Assembly (NCBI GenBank): GCA_963754645.1
Contig: CAVWGP010000004.1
Span: 1,494,467-1,558,466 of the forward strand
DNA: 64,000 nt
Source of the DNA: CAVWGP01 sp963754645
GTDB lineage: Bacteria; Pseudomonadota; Alphaproteobacteria; Bin65
Direction of reading: 5' to 3'
Shown: in pieces, positions 44,967 to 52,170 of the stretch
How positions within the stretch are numbered: the first letter of the stretch is position 1
Layout: every line of letters begins with the position of its first letter
Notes under the pieces: model-generated
Databases searched by the model: none
What the model was told of the DNA's origin: nothing
Seen by the model: the letters and a program-made list of their open reading frames with translations, nothing else
Made by a program: the position numbers and the translations under genes

Positions 44967-45428
44967 TCAAGCGGCGGGCGGCGTATCCGGCTTTCCGTCG
45001 AGGCGCATCAAAGTCTGCAGCGAGGTTACGACCAAATCTTCGGCGCCGCCATGGCGCGCGAAAACATCGGCCCGAACCACGCTCAACTTTCGCCCGGGCT
45101 TGACCACGCGGCCGCGCGCGATCATCGCCTCGCCCTGGCCGGGCCGGAGCAGGTTCAGCTTGTATTCGACGGTCAGAATCGACGCCGACGCGGGCATCAG
45201 CGTGAACGCCGCATAGCCGGCCGCCGAATCGGCGATCGATGCCAGCACGCCGCCATGGACGAAGCCGTGCTGCTGCGTCAGTTCGCGCCGAAAAGCGACG
45301 GCAATGTCGCATTCGCCCGGGGCGAGATGAACGATCTCGGCGCCGAGATGGGCCATGAACGCCTGCCGCGCAAAGCTGGCACGCACGCGGTTCGCGAAAT
45401 CCGGATCGGGTGCTACAAAGTCCGTCAT
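44967..45428 (-). CDS. PaaI-type hotdog thioesterase
   Basis: This 153-residue hotdog-fold protein has the PaaI signature QQHGFVHGGVLASIADSAAGYAA, with the catalytic Asp, plus VEYKLNLLRPGQGEAMIARGRVVKPGRKLSVVRADVF. It hydrolyses small acyl-CoA esters, probably to relieve trapped intermediates. Its ATG overlaps the TGA of the MerR regulator gene (ATGA, 45,425-45,428), so it is translated with it. Cytoplasmic; exact acyl substrate unknown. Confidence 0.9.
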   Translation of the reverse strand: MTDFVAPDPDFANRVRASFARQAFMAHLGAEIVHLAPGECDIAVAFRRELTQQHGFVHGGVLASIADSAAGYAAFTLMPASASILTVEYKLNLLRPGQGEAMIARGRVVKPGRKLSVVRADVFARHGGAEDLVVTSLQTLMRLDGKPDTPPAA

Positions 45429-45829
45429 CGCGGCACCCGCAAATCCTTGAGCCGCTTGCGCGCGGCATCCTCGGCGGCGTCGAGCTCGGCGAGCGTGATC
45501 TTGATATCTTCGCGCTGCTGTTCGAGCACGCGCCGCCGTTCGCCGATCTTGTCGAGAAATAGTTTCAACTGGCCGGCCTCGCCTGGCGGCGCGTCGTAGA
45601 GGCCGATCATCTCGGCGATCTCCAGCAGCGAAAAGCCGAGGCGCTTGCCGCGCAGGATGAGCTTCAGCCGCGTGCGGTCGCGCCCGCCGTAAATGCGCGT
45701 CTGTCCGCGGCGCCGCGGCGCCAGCAGGCCCTCGTCTTCGTAGAAGCGGATGGCGCGCGTCGTCAGATCGAATTCGCGGGCCAGAGCGGCGATCGAATAG
45801 GTGTCGTTGAGATCGCGCATTGCCGTCAT
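45425..45829 (-). CDS. liuR: MerR-family regulator of leucine/isovalerate degradation (LiuR-like)
   Basis: This 134-residue protein has an N-terminal MerR winged helix (YSIAALAREFDLTTRAIRFYEDEGLLAPRRRGQTRIY) and a C-terminal coiled coil (IGERRRVLEQQREDIKITLAELDAAE). It lacks the cysteines of metal-sensing MerR proteins, as expected for LiuR, which controls branched-chain acyl-CoA catabolism in proteobacteria. It lies inside the isovaleryl-CoA dehydrogenase operon, overlapping both neighbours by 4 bp. The perfect palindrome at 46,275-46,294 is the likely binding site. Naming rests on context plus family. Confidence 0.82.
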   Translation of the reverse strand: MTAMRDLNDTYSIAALAREFDLTTRAIRFYEDEGLLAPRRRGQTRIYGGRDRTRLKLILRGKRLGFSLLEIAEMIGLYDAPPGEAGQLKLFLDKIGERRRVLEQQREDIKITLAELDAAEDAARKRLKDLRVPR

Positions 45830-46260
45830 GCGGCGCTCCTCTCGATCAGGAAAGGCGCCGCCTGGGCGCGCAGCTCCGGCCAAATCGGCACCGACTTGCG
45901 CCGATCGAGATCGACGATGACGCCGACCGCCTCCATTTCGGCCGCCACGGCGCCGCTCTGCGTCTCGGTCATGCGATGGCAGAATCGATAGCTCGAGTTC
46001 CCGAAGCCGCCGATCCACGACCGAACCAGGATCGTGTCGCCCGGCAGCAGCTCGCGCTTGTAATCGATGCTCTGGCGCACCGCCATGGCGCCGAGATTGC
46101 GCCGCTTCAGCTCGTCGCGCGTCAATCCCAGCGCCGTCATCAAGTGCCACGTTCCCTCGTCGAACTTGCCGACATAGAAGCGGACATTCATGTGACCGTT
46201 GAAGTCGCATTCCCAGGGAAACACCGTTCCACGATAGGTTTCGATTGCCGCGCCGGCCAT
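45826..46260 (-). CDS. 4HBT-type acyl-CoA thioesterase
   Basis: This 144-residue hotdog thioesterase shows the 4-hydroxybenzoyl-CoA thioesterase pattern: VFPWECDFNGHMNVRFYVGKFDEG, with the catalytic Asp, and QSIDYKRELLPGDTILVRSWIGGFGNSSYRF. It is the first gene of the operon. ATG 46260 has GGAG 8 nt upstream and sits directly below the 20-bp palindrome, so it starts the regulated transcript. Its stop overlaps the start of the MerR gene by 4 bp. Confidence 0.88.
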   Translation of the reverse strand: MAGAAIETYRGTVFPWECDFNGHMNVRFYVGKFDEGTWHLMTALGLTRDELKRRNLGAMAVRQSIDYKRELLPGDTILVRSWIGGFGNSSYRFCHRMTETQSGAVAAEMEAVGVIVDLDRRKSVPIWPELRAQAAPFLIERSAA

Positions 46261-46274
46261 TGGCGGACTCCGGA

Positions 46275-46294
46275 TTACGTTTACGTAAACGTAA
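46275..46294. promoter_or_regulatory. perfect 20-bp palindrome, probable LiuR operator
   Basis: TTACGTTTACGTAAACGTAA is its own reverse complement over all 20 bases and lies 15 bp before the first start codon of the operon. The ACGT-containing half sites fit the MerR-type symmetric operators reported for LiuR (recollection, not checked). The operon encodes the cognate-type regulator, so autoregulation is likely. Confidence 0.75.
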
Positions 46295-46433
46295 ATCAAA
46301 ATCCGGCGGGCGTCAAGAATCCGCTTCGTCCGGCTAACCGATCGTTCACGACTTTCGGCGAAAATTCGCCACCGTGGAATTTCCCGCGATGCCGGCCTGC
46401 CGGCCATTCCAAACCCAACATCGGAACCGATCC

Positions 46434-46706
46434 ATGAAAATTCTTATGCCGTTTGCCGTGGCCGGCTTGCTGGCCCTCTCGGCCGCCACCGCTCTCGCTT
46501 GCACGGCGCAGGACGTTCAGGCCAAGGCAATGCAGGTCAGCCAAAAGATGCAGGAACTCGCTCAAAAGGACCCCAACAAGCTCCAGGCCGTCTCGGCCAA
46601 GGCCCAAGAGGGGGCGCAGAAACTGCAAGCCGCGATGGGCGCGAGCAAAGGCCTCGAAGAAGTTTGCAAATTTTACGACGAATTGCTCGCAGAGATGAAC
46701 AAGTAG
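46434..46706 (+). CDS. small secreted helical protein, 90 residues
   Basis: The sequence has a signal peptide (ILMPFAVAGLLALSAATALA) then a mature helix-rich part of about 68 residues with CTAQDVQAKAMQVSQKMQELAQKDPNKLQ and two cysteines that could bond (CTAQ... and VCKFYDELL). I do not recognise the family, but short periplasmic helical proteins of this form recur in alphaproteobacteria. ATG 46434 has GGAA upstream. It stands alone, divergent from the leucine operon and convergent with mgtE. Confidence 0.72.
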   Translation: MKILMPFAVAGLLALSAATALACTAQDVQAKAMQVSQKMQELAQKDPNKLQAVSAKAQEGAQKLQAAMGASKGLEEVCKFYDELLAEMNK

Positions 46707-46724
46707 CGCACGGCGCCCGCCCGC

Positions 46725-48122
46725 CTAGAGCAGGAACAGCGTCGCCAGGCCGAGGAACAGGAAAAACCCGAGGACATCGGTCGTCGTCGTCAGAAAGGGC
46801 CCGGCGGCGATCGCCGGGTCGATGCGGAAGCGCGCCAATGTGAGCGGGATCAGCGTCCCCGCCATGCCGCTCCACATCATGTTGAACAGCATGGCGGCGG
46901 CGAGCACCGTCGAAAGCTTCCAATCGCCGAACCACAAGCCGGCGATGAGGCCGAGCACGAGGGCGAAAATCACGCCGTTGCTGGCGCCGATGAGAATTTC
47001 CTTGAGCACGACGCGCGCGACGGTGCCGGGCTGAATCTCCTTGGTCGCGAGCGCCCGGACCATGACCGTGACCACCTGCATTCCGGCGTTGCCGCCCATC
47101 GCGGCCACGATCGGCATCAGCACGGCGAGCGCCACAAGCGCCTCGATCGTCTTCTGGAACTGCGAGATCACGAGCGAAGCCAGGATCGTGTTCACCAGCG
47201 TGACGACGAGCCACTGAACCCGGCCGCGCGCGGTCACGAACATCGGGTCATGGATGCCGGTGTCGCTGACCTTGGCGAGGCGCAGCATGTCTTCTTCCGC
47301 TTCCGCCTCGATCACGTCGACGACGTCGTCGACCGTGATCATGCCGGCGAGCCGGCCCATCGGATCGATCACCGGCGCCGACACCAAGTCGCGGTCGCGG
47401 AACAGGCGTGCCACGTCCTCGCGATCCATCAGCGCGGGTATGGAGACGATGTCCTTGCGCATGATCTGGGCGACGCGGACCGGCCGCTTGGTGCGCAGCA
47501 GCACGTTGAGCGGCAGAATGCCCTTGAGCCGCTTCTGCGAGTCGATGACAAATATGTCGTAAAAATTGTCCGGCAGCTCCGGCGCATCGCGCATGTGGTC
47601 GATGGTTTCGCCAACGGTCCAGGTCTCGGGGATCGAGACCGGGTCGCGCTGCGTCATGCGGCCGGCGCTGTCTTCGGGATAGGCGAGATTTTCCTCGATT
47701 TCGGCGCGCTCGGCGGGCTCGACTTGCGCCAGGATTTCCTTTTGCGTCTCGCGATCGAGATCCTCGATGATCTGCACGGCGTCGTCGGTTTCCAGCTCGC
47801 TCACCGCCTCGGCGATTTCCTTGGGCGAGAGATGTTCCATGACCTCCTCGCGCACCGCGTCGTCGAGTTCCGCGAGCACGTCGGGATCGAGCGCGCCGAC
47901 ATACTCCACGACGCGTCGCAGCAACTCCGAGTCGAGCCGTTCGAGAAGGTCGGCGACGTCGCTGTAGTGCAGCGGCCCGATGAGGCGCCGCACGCGTTCG
48001 CCCTCGCCGGCTCTGGCGGCGTCGGCGACCGCCAGCACGAGCGCCGGCCGCAGGCCGTAGATCGCGTCGCGCTCGCGCGCCGCCGCCCCGTTGTCGACAA
48101 TGCTTTCAGGCGCGTCAGCCAT
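46725..48122 (-). CDS. mgtE: magnesium transporter MgtE
   Basis: This 465-residue Mg2+ channel-transporter has the full MgtE layout. The N domain is superhelical (LIGPLHYSDVADLLERLDSE...AEAVSELETDDAVQIIEDLD). Two CBS domains follow (NFYDIFVIDSQKRLKGILPL and VSAPVIDPMGRLAGMITVDDVVDVIEAEAEEDML), then five membrane segments with VLMPIVAAMGGNAGMQVVTVMVRAL, the conserved pore region. MADAPES at 48122 is chosen as start; upstream extension is low-complexity. No Mg2+ riboswitch was recognised upstream. Confidence 0.95.
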   Translation of the reverse strand: MADAPESIVDNGAAARERDAIYGLRPALVLAVADAARAGEGERVRRLIGPLHYSDVADLLERLDSELLRRVVEYVGALDPDVLAELDDAVREEVMEHLSPKEIAEAVSELETDDAVQIIEDLDRETQKEILAQVEPAERAEIEENLAYPEDSAGRMTQRDPVSIPETWTVGETIDHMRDAPELPDNFYDIFVIDSQKRLKGILPLNVLLRTKRPVRVAQIMRKDIVSIPALMDREDVARLFRDRDLVSAPVIDPMGRLAGMITVDDVVDVIEAEAEEDMLRLAKVSDTGIHDPMFVTARGRVQWLVVTLVNTILASLVISQFQKTIEALVALAVLMPIVAAMGGNAGMQVVTVMVRALATKEIQPGTVARVVLKEILIGASNGVIFALVLGLIAGLWFGDWKLSTVLAAAMLFNMMWSGMAGTLIPLTLARFRIDPAIAAGPFLTTTTDVLGFFLFLGLATLFLL

Positions 48123-48253
48123 GGCGCGAGGCCGGCCGGGGCCGTCCTTCAGCGCGGGCGATCCGCTCCCGCTTGCGACCGCGCGCAACGCGCCGCGGCG
48201 CAACTATGACCCGGCCCGGCATCTTGGCCCTTGGCTGGCATGTGTGCCTCCCG

Positions 48254-48284
48254 AAAAAACAGAAAGCCCGATTTGGGGCGGGCT
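48254..48284 (-). terminator. rho-independent terminator after tRNA-Leu
   Basis: On the minus strand, AGCCCG, an 8-nt loop and CGGGCT form a stem followed by TTCTGTTTTTT. The stem begins just after the 3' end of the tRNA and is a good intrinsic terminator for its transcript. Confidence 0.8.
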
Positions 48285-48292
48285 CTCAGCGG

Positions 48293-48379
48293 TGGTGCGG
48301 TCGAGAAGACTCGAACTTCCACGGGCTTTCGCCCACTAGCACCTCAAGCTAGCGCGTCTACCAGTTCCGCCACGACCGC
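48293..48379 (-). tRNA. tRNA-Leu (anticodon GAG), CCA encoded
   Basis: The minus strand reads GCGGTCGTGGCGGAACTGG at the 5' end and closes with CGACCGC-A-CCA, giving a perfect 7-bp acceptor stem. The anticodon stem CTAGC/GCTAG encloses the loop TTGAGGT, so the anticodon is GAG (Leu, codons CUC/CUU). A long variable arm (GTGGGCGAAAGCCCGT) and the T-loop GTTCGAGTC confirm a class II leucine tRNA. The 3' CCA is genomic. Confidence 0.95.
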
Positions 48380-48512
48380 ATTATTGGCTGTTTTTGCTGC
48401 TTGCGAGAGCCCGCCGCTCCCGGTATGGCAAAAGCCGCAGGCACGGTGGGATACCAAATCAATGCACGCGGCGCAAGCGCTGAACCATGTTGGTCGCGTA
48501 GTGGAATCGCGC

Positions 48513-49154
48513 ATGGATTGGCTGGTCGCAGACCGCCCGGTCGCCTACCCGGCCGCGCTGGATTTCATGGACAAGCGCGCCGCCGATATTCGCGCCGGGC
48601 TCGCCGCCGAAACGGTTTGGCTGCTGGAGCACCCGCCGCTCTACACCGCCGGCACCAGTGCCCATGATAGCGATCTGTTGGCCCCGATGCGCTTACCCGT
48701 CTACCGGACCGGGCGCGGCGGGCAATACACCTATCATGGCCCCGGCCAGCGCGTCGCCTATGTCATGCTCGATCTCGCCCGACGCGGCAACGACGTCCGG
48801 CGCTACGTGTGCGACCTCGAAAACTGGATTATCGCGACGCTGGCCTGTTTCGGTGTCAAGGGCGAGCGCCGGCCCGGTCGCGTCGGCATTTGGGTCGATC
48901 GCAGCCGCGACAAGGGGCCGGGGCACGAGGACAAGATCGCCGCCATCGGCGTCCGCGTTCGGCGCTGGGTCACTCTGCACGGCCTCGCGCTTAACGTTAG
49001 TCCCGATCTCGATCACTTTGCCGGCATTGTGCCATGCGGCATCGCCGATCCGCGGCTTGGCGTCACCTCGCTCGCGGCGCTGGGTTGCGCGGCGACGATG
49101 GCTGAGGTCGATGCCGCGCTGAGGCGCGGCTTCGGTTCCGTGTTTGCCGGCTGA
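48513..49154 (+). CDS. lipB: lipoyl(octanoyl) transferase LipB
   Basis: This 213-residue enzyme transfers octanoate from acyl-carrier protein to lipoyl domains. It shows the family motifs RTGRGGQYTYHGPGQRVAYVM, then KIAAIGVRVRRWVTLHGLALNV with the catalytic Lys, and FAGIVPCGI with the catalytic Cys. ATG 48513 is chosen; GTG 48501 or ATG 48462 in the same frame would add 4 or 17 residues and cannot be excluded. It follows the divergent tRNA gene by about 130 bp and is single. Confidence 0.93.
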   Translation: MDWLVADRPVAYPAALDFMDKRAADIRAGLAAETVWLLEHPPLYTAGTSAHDSDLLAPMRLPVYRTGRGGQYTYHGPGQRVAYVMLDLARRGNDVRRYVCDLENWIIATLACFGVKGERRPGRVGIWVDRSRDKGPGHEDKIAAIGVRVRRWVTLHGLALNVSPDLDHFAGIVPCGIADPRLGVTSLAALGCAATMAEVDAALRRGFGSVFAG

Positions 49155-49213
49155 TTCGCCGCGGCGTACGATGACCGATGCTCTCATGCCGATGAAAACC
49201 CATGGATTGAACG

Positions 49214-51236
49214 ATGCCTAGATCCGATCGCGTATCGGCCCAATCACTTGCCCCGGTGTTGGTCGCGCTCGTCGCCGGCTGTCCGGCCAGCGCCGCCTTC
49301 GCCCAGTCCGCGACCGACACCCCGCAGCGTCCGGTTGCCGTGGTGCTGCAAGCGATCCGCGACGGGCTCAGCAAGCTCAAGCAGCGCCTCGGCGAAATCG
49401 CCGACGCCATCCCCGAGACGCCAGCGCAGATCGAGCGCATGTTTCAGCTGGCGACTGACTTCGAGGGTTGGCCGGTCCTGCTGCGCGCGCTCGGGCTGTT
49501 GATCCTGATCTTCGCGCTGGCCGGCGGGCTGGAATACGGCTTGCGCCGCGCCGCCAAGCGGCGCCTCTGGCCGAAGCACGACCCCGATTCGTCCGCCGCG
49601 GCCAATGTCGGCAACCGCCTGGCCTGGGCCGGCCTCAACCTTGCCGCGCTCGGCTTGTTCCTGATTGCGACAATCGCCTTGTCGCTGGCGTTCTTTCACG
49701 TCGTCGATCCGCTACGCGACATGATCGTCACCGCCGCCGCGGCGCGGGTCGGCGTGCATGTGATTTGGGTGTTCGCCCGGTTGCTCGGCGCGCCCGCACC
49801 CGGCGAAGTCGCCGCCATCGGCGGGCTCGCGCTGTGCGGTTTTCTGGCCTCCGGGCTGATGCAGCTCTACGGCCTCAGCGAACCGCTCGCCGCGGCTTTC
49901 GAGATCGTCGTCAGCATCGCGGTCCTGGGTCTCGCCACGGCAAAACTCGCCGCGCCCGCGACCGCCGCGACGTCTCCGCGTCATCGCCGCGCGCGGTGGC
50001 ATTTGTCGGTCGGCCTTGCCGTGCTTTGGCTCCTGTGGCTGGCGAACCTGCTGTTCAACCGCAGTACGGGAACATGGGCGGCGGCGACGGCGGCTGCGCT
50101 GTTGCCCTTGTTCTACCACGTATCGCGGCTGGCCGCGGACTACCGCGAGGCTCTGGTTCGTGAGCACCAACTGGAATCGGCGCGGCGCACGGCTCTGCGC
50201 GGAACTCTTCATCGGGCTCGCCTTGTTGGGCCGGATCGGTTTGGCCGGCGTTGTCGCGGTTCTGGGTGCGGACGCGGCCGGCATACCCGTATTTGCGTTT
50301 CTGGCCACGCCGTCCGGCGCCACAGTGCGCTCCGCGGTGGTCAACAGCGCCATCGCCATCGCCTTTGGCTATGTCGCCTGGGCGATGATGAGCTATTGGA
50401 TCGACCACAAACTGGCCGAAGAAAGCGACGATGCGGGCGCCAGCGACGCGGCGCAGGGCGAAGGCGAAGGCGGCACGGCGCGCGTCGGCACCCGGGCCGA
50501 GACGCTGCTACCGCTGTTTCGCAGCTTTGCCACCATCGTCATTGCCACCATCGTCGTGTTTTCGCTGCTGTCGTCGCTCGGCGTCGATATCGGCCCGCTG
50601 CTGGCCGGCGCCGGCGTCGTCGGCATCGCCGTCGGTTTCGGCGCCCAGTCCTTGGTCAAGGACGTTGTCTCGGGCGTGTTTTTCCTGGTCGACGACGCAT
50701 TCCGGATCGGCGAATACGTCGAGTTCGGCGACCTCCGCGGCGAAGTCGAAAAAATCTCGATCCGCTCGCTCCGCCTGCGCCATCATCGCGGCGCGATCCA
50801 CACCGTGCCGTTCGGCGAGATCAAGTCGATTACGAACTACAACCGCGATTGGGTGATCATGAAACTCAAGATTTCGCTGAAATACGGCACCAACGTCGAT
50901 CAAGTTCGCAAACTCGTCAAGCGCATCGGCAAGGAGATGATGGAGCACCCCGATTACGGCAAGCTCCTGCTCGAGCCGCCCAAATCGCAGGGCATTCTCG
51001 AGTTCGGCGACTACGGCGTCGTCCTGCGCGTCAAGTTCAAGAGCAAGCCGCGCGAGCAATTCGTTCTCCGGCGCGTCATCAACGAGCGTCTCAAGGTCGA
51101 GTTCGCCAAGAACGGCATCGAATTCGCCTATCCCACCGTGACCATCGACCGCGCCGAGAGCGCCGGCCCGGCCGATGCGCTGGCCGCGGCGGCGGCGCAG
51201 CGCGTCCTGCAGCAGACTGAAAAGCAACCGGCCTAG
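49214..51236 (+). CDS. MscS-family mechanosensitive channel, large variant, with one frameshift
   Basis: Reading through one extra base gives about 673 residues. It starts with a signal peptide (APVLVALVAGCPASAAFA), then a periplasmic helical part and about nine or ten membrane segments. The core MscS region is at the end: VDIGPLLAGAGVVGIAVGFGAQSLVKDVVSGVFFLVDDAFRIGEYVEF, the pore helix and beta domain. The frame changes in or near CTGCGCGG (about 50,198-50,200); deleting one base joins ...SARRTAL to AELFIGLALLGRIG. Both sides are conserved, so an indel error or very recent mutation is likely. It should release osmolytes on osmotic downshock. Confidence 0.88.
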
Positions 51237-51240
51237 CGGA

Positions 51241-51780
51241 CTACACGTGCTCGCCCGTGTCCAGGGAAAGATCGATCGCCTTGACCGGACCCATAAGCCG
51301 GGCGTTGATGAAAAGCACCGTCCAGATCGCGGCGACGGCGGTTTTCTCGGTTTCCCTAACGTCAACCGCGCAGCGCGTGCGGAAGATCCATCTGCCGGCC
51401 CCCTTCGCTTCGCATTTGATCAGCGAGGCGCGCATCCGGACATGGCCGCCAACGGGGACCGGCGAGAGAAATCGCACCCGATCGAAGCCGACGTTGATGC
51501 CATAGTCGATCCCGTCGGGCATCATGGCCGCCGAGATCGACAGATGCGTCATCAAAGACAGCGTAAGAAAACCATGGGCGATCACGCCGCCATAGGGGCC
51601 GTGCTCCTTGGCCCAGGCCGGATCGACGTGCAGCCGGTTCATATCTTCGGTCGCGCGCGCGAACTCATCGACGCGCGCCTGTTCGATGCGAAACCAATCC
51701 GAAACGCCGATCGGCTTGCCGATGTAGTGCGCGCTGTTGTCGATATGATAGGGGATGCCGTCCAGTGGTGTGCGCCCCAT
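51241..51780 (-). CDS. MaoC-like (R)-specific enoyl-CoA hydratase family protein
   Basis: This 179-residue hotdog protein has the MaoC dehydratase signature: DWFRIEQARVDEFARATEDMNRLHVDPAWAKEHGPYGGVIAHGFLTLSLM, containing the catalytic Asp/His pair (D-x4-H). It hydrates a 2-enoyl-CoA; the substrate is not known. ATG 51780 follows a GGGGGA site; the first ~20 residues are not conserved family sequence, so an internal start is possible. It converges with the MscS gene (4 bp apart). Confidence 0.88.
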   Translation of the reverse strand: MGRTPLDGIPYHIDNSAHYIGKPIGVSDWFRIEQARVDEFARATEDMNRLHVDPAWAKEHGPYGGVIAHGFLTLSLMTHLSISAAMMPDGIDYGINVGFDRVRFLSPVPVGGHVRMRASLIKCEAKGAGRWIFRTRCAVDVRETEKTAVAAIWTVLFINARLMGPVKAIDLSLDTGEHV

Positions 51781-51798
51781 GCCCTCGTCCCCCTACCC

Positions 51799-52092
51799 TC
51801 AACCCGTCGCGCGTTGAACAAATTCCGCCGAACCGTCGTCGGCCGCGCTGGCGGCCTCGACAGTGTCGACGCGAGCCGCCGGCGGCCCTCGCCGACAAGC
51901 GATTACCATGGCAATTACGCTGGCCGCCGCGCCAACGAACAATGCTTCAACTCCGCCGTCGCGCCGATTGCGGACCCAGCCGCGCAAACCGCGCAATCGC
52001 GCCTGCTCGACCATCCAGCCTCGATACCAGACGCCTTGCACCCGCCCCGAGATTCGGACTGAAACTGCCACGTCCCCTTCGCGCGCGGACAT
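51799..52092 (-). CDS. acyP: acylphosphatase
   Basis: This 97-residue enzyme hydrolyses acyl phosphates. The signature VRISGRVQGVWYRGWMVEQA contains catalytic Arg24, and GWVRNRRDGGVEALFVG contains catalytic Asn42. Length and order match the family (about 90-100). ATG 52092 (MSAREGD) was chosen over upstream options, which lie outside the conserved fold. It is close to the MaoC gene (18 bp) and on the same strand. Confidence 0.93.
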   Translation of the reverse strand: MSAREGDVAVSVRISGRVQGVWYRGWMVEQARLRGLRGWVRNRRDGGVEALFVGAAASVIAMVIACRRGPPAARVDTVEAASAADDGSAEFVQRATG

Positions 52093-52170
52093 GCTGCACT
52101 CATATCCAATGCGCGGCGATAAGCCAAGCAATTCGCCATGGCCCCGGCCGCGCGGCGCCGCGGTTCACAT

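Noticed and set aside
48293..48379. tRNA-Leu as an integration site for a mobile element
   Set aside because: No duplicated tRNA 3' end, integrase or compositional change is seen on either side; mgtE and lipB are ordinary chromosomal genes.
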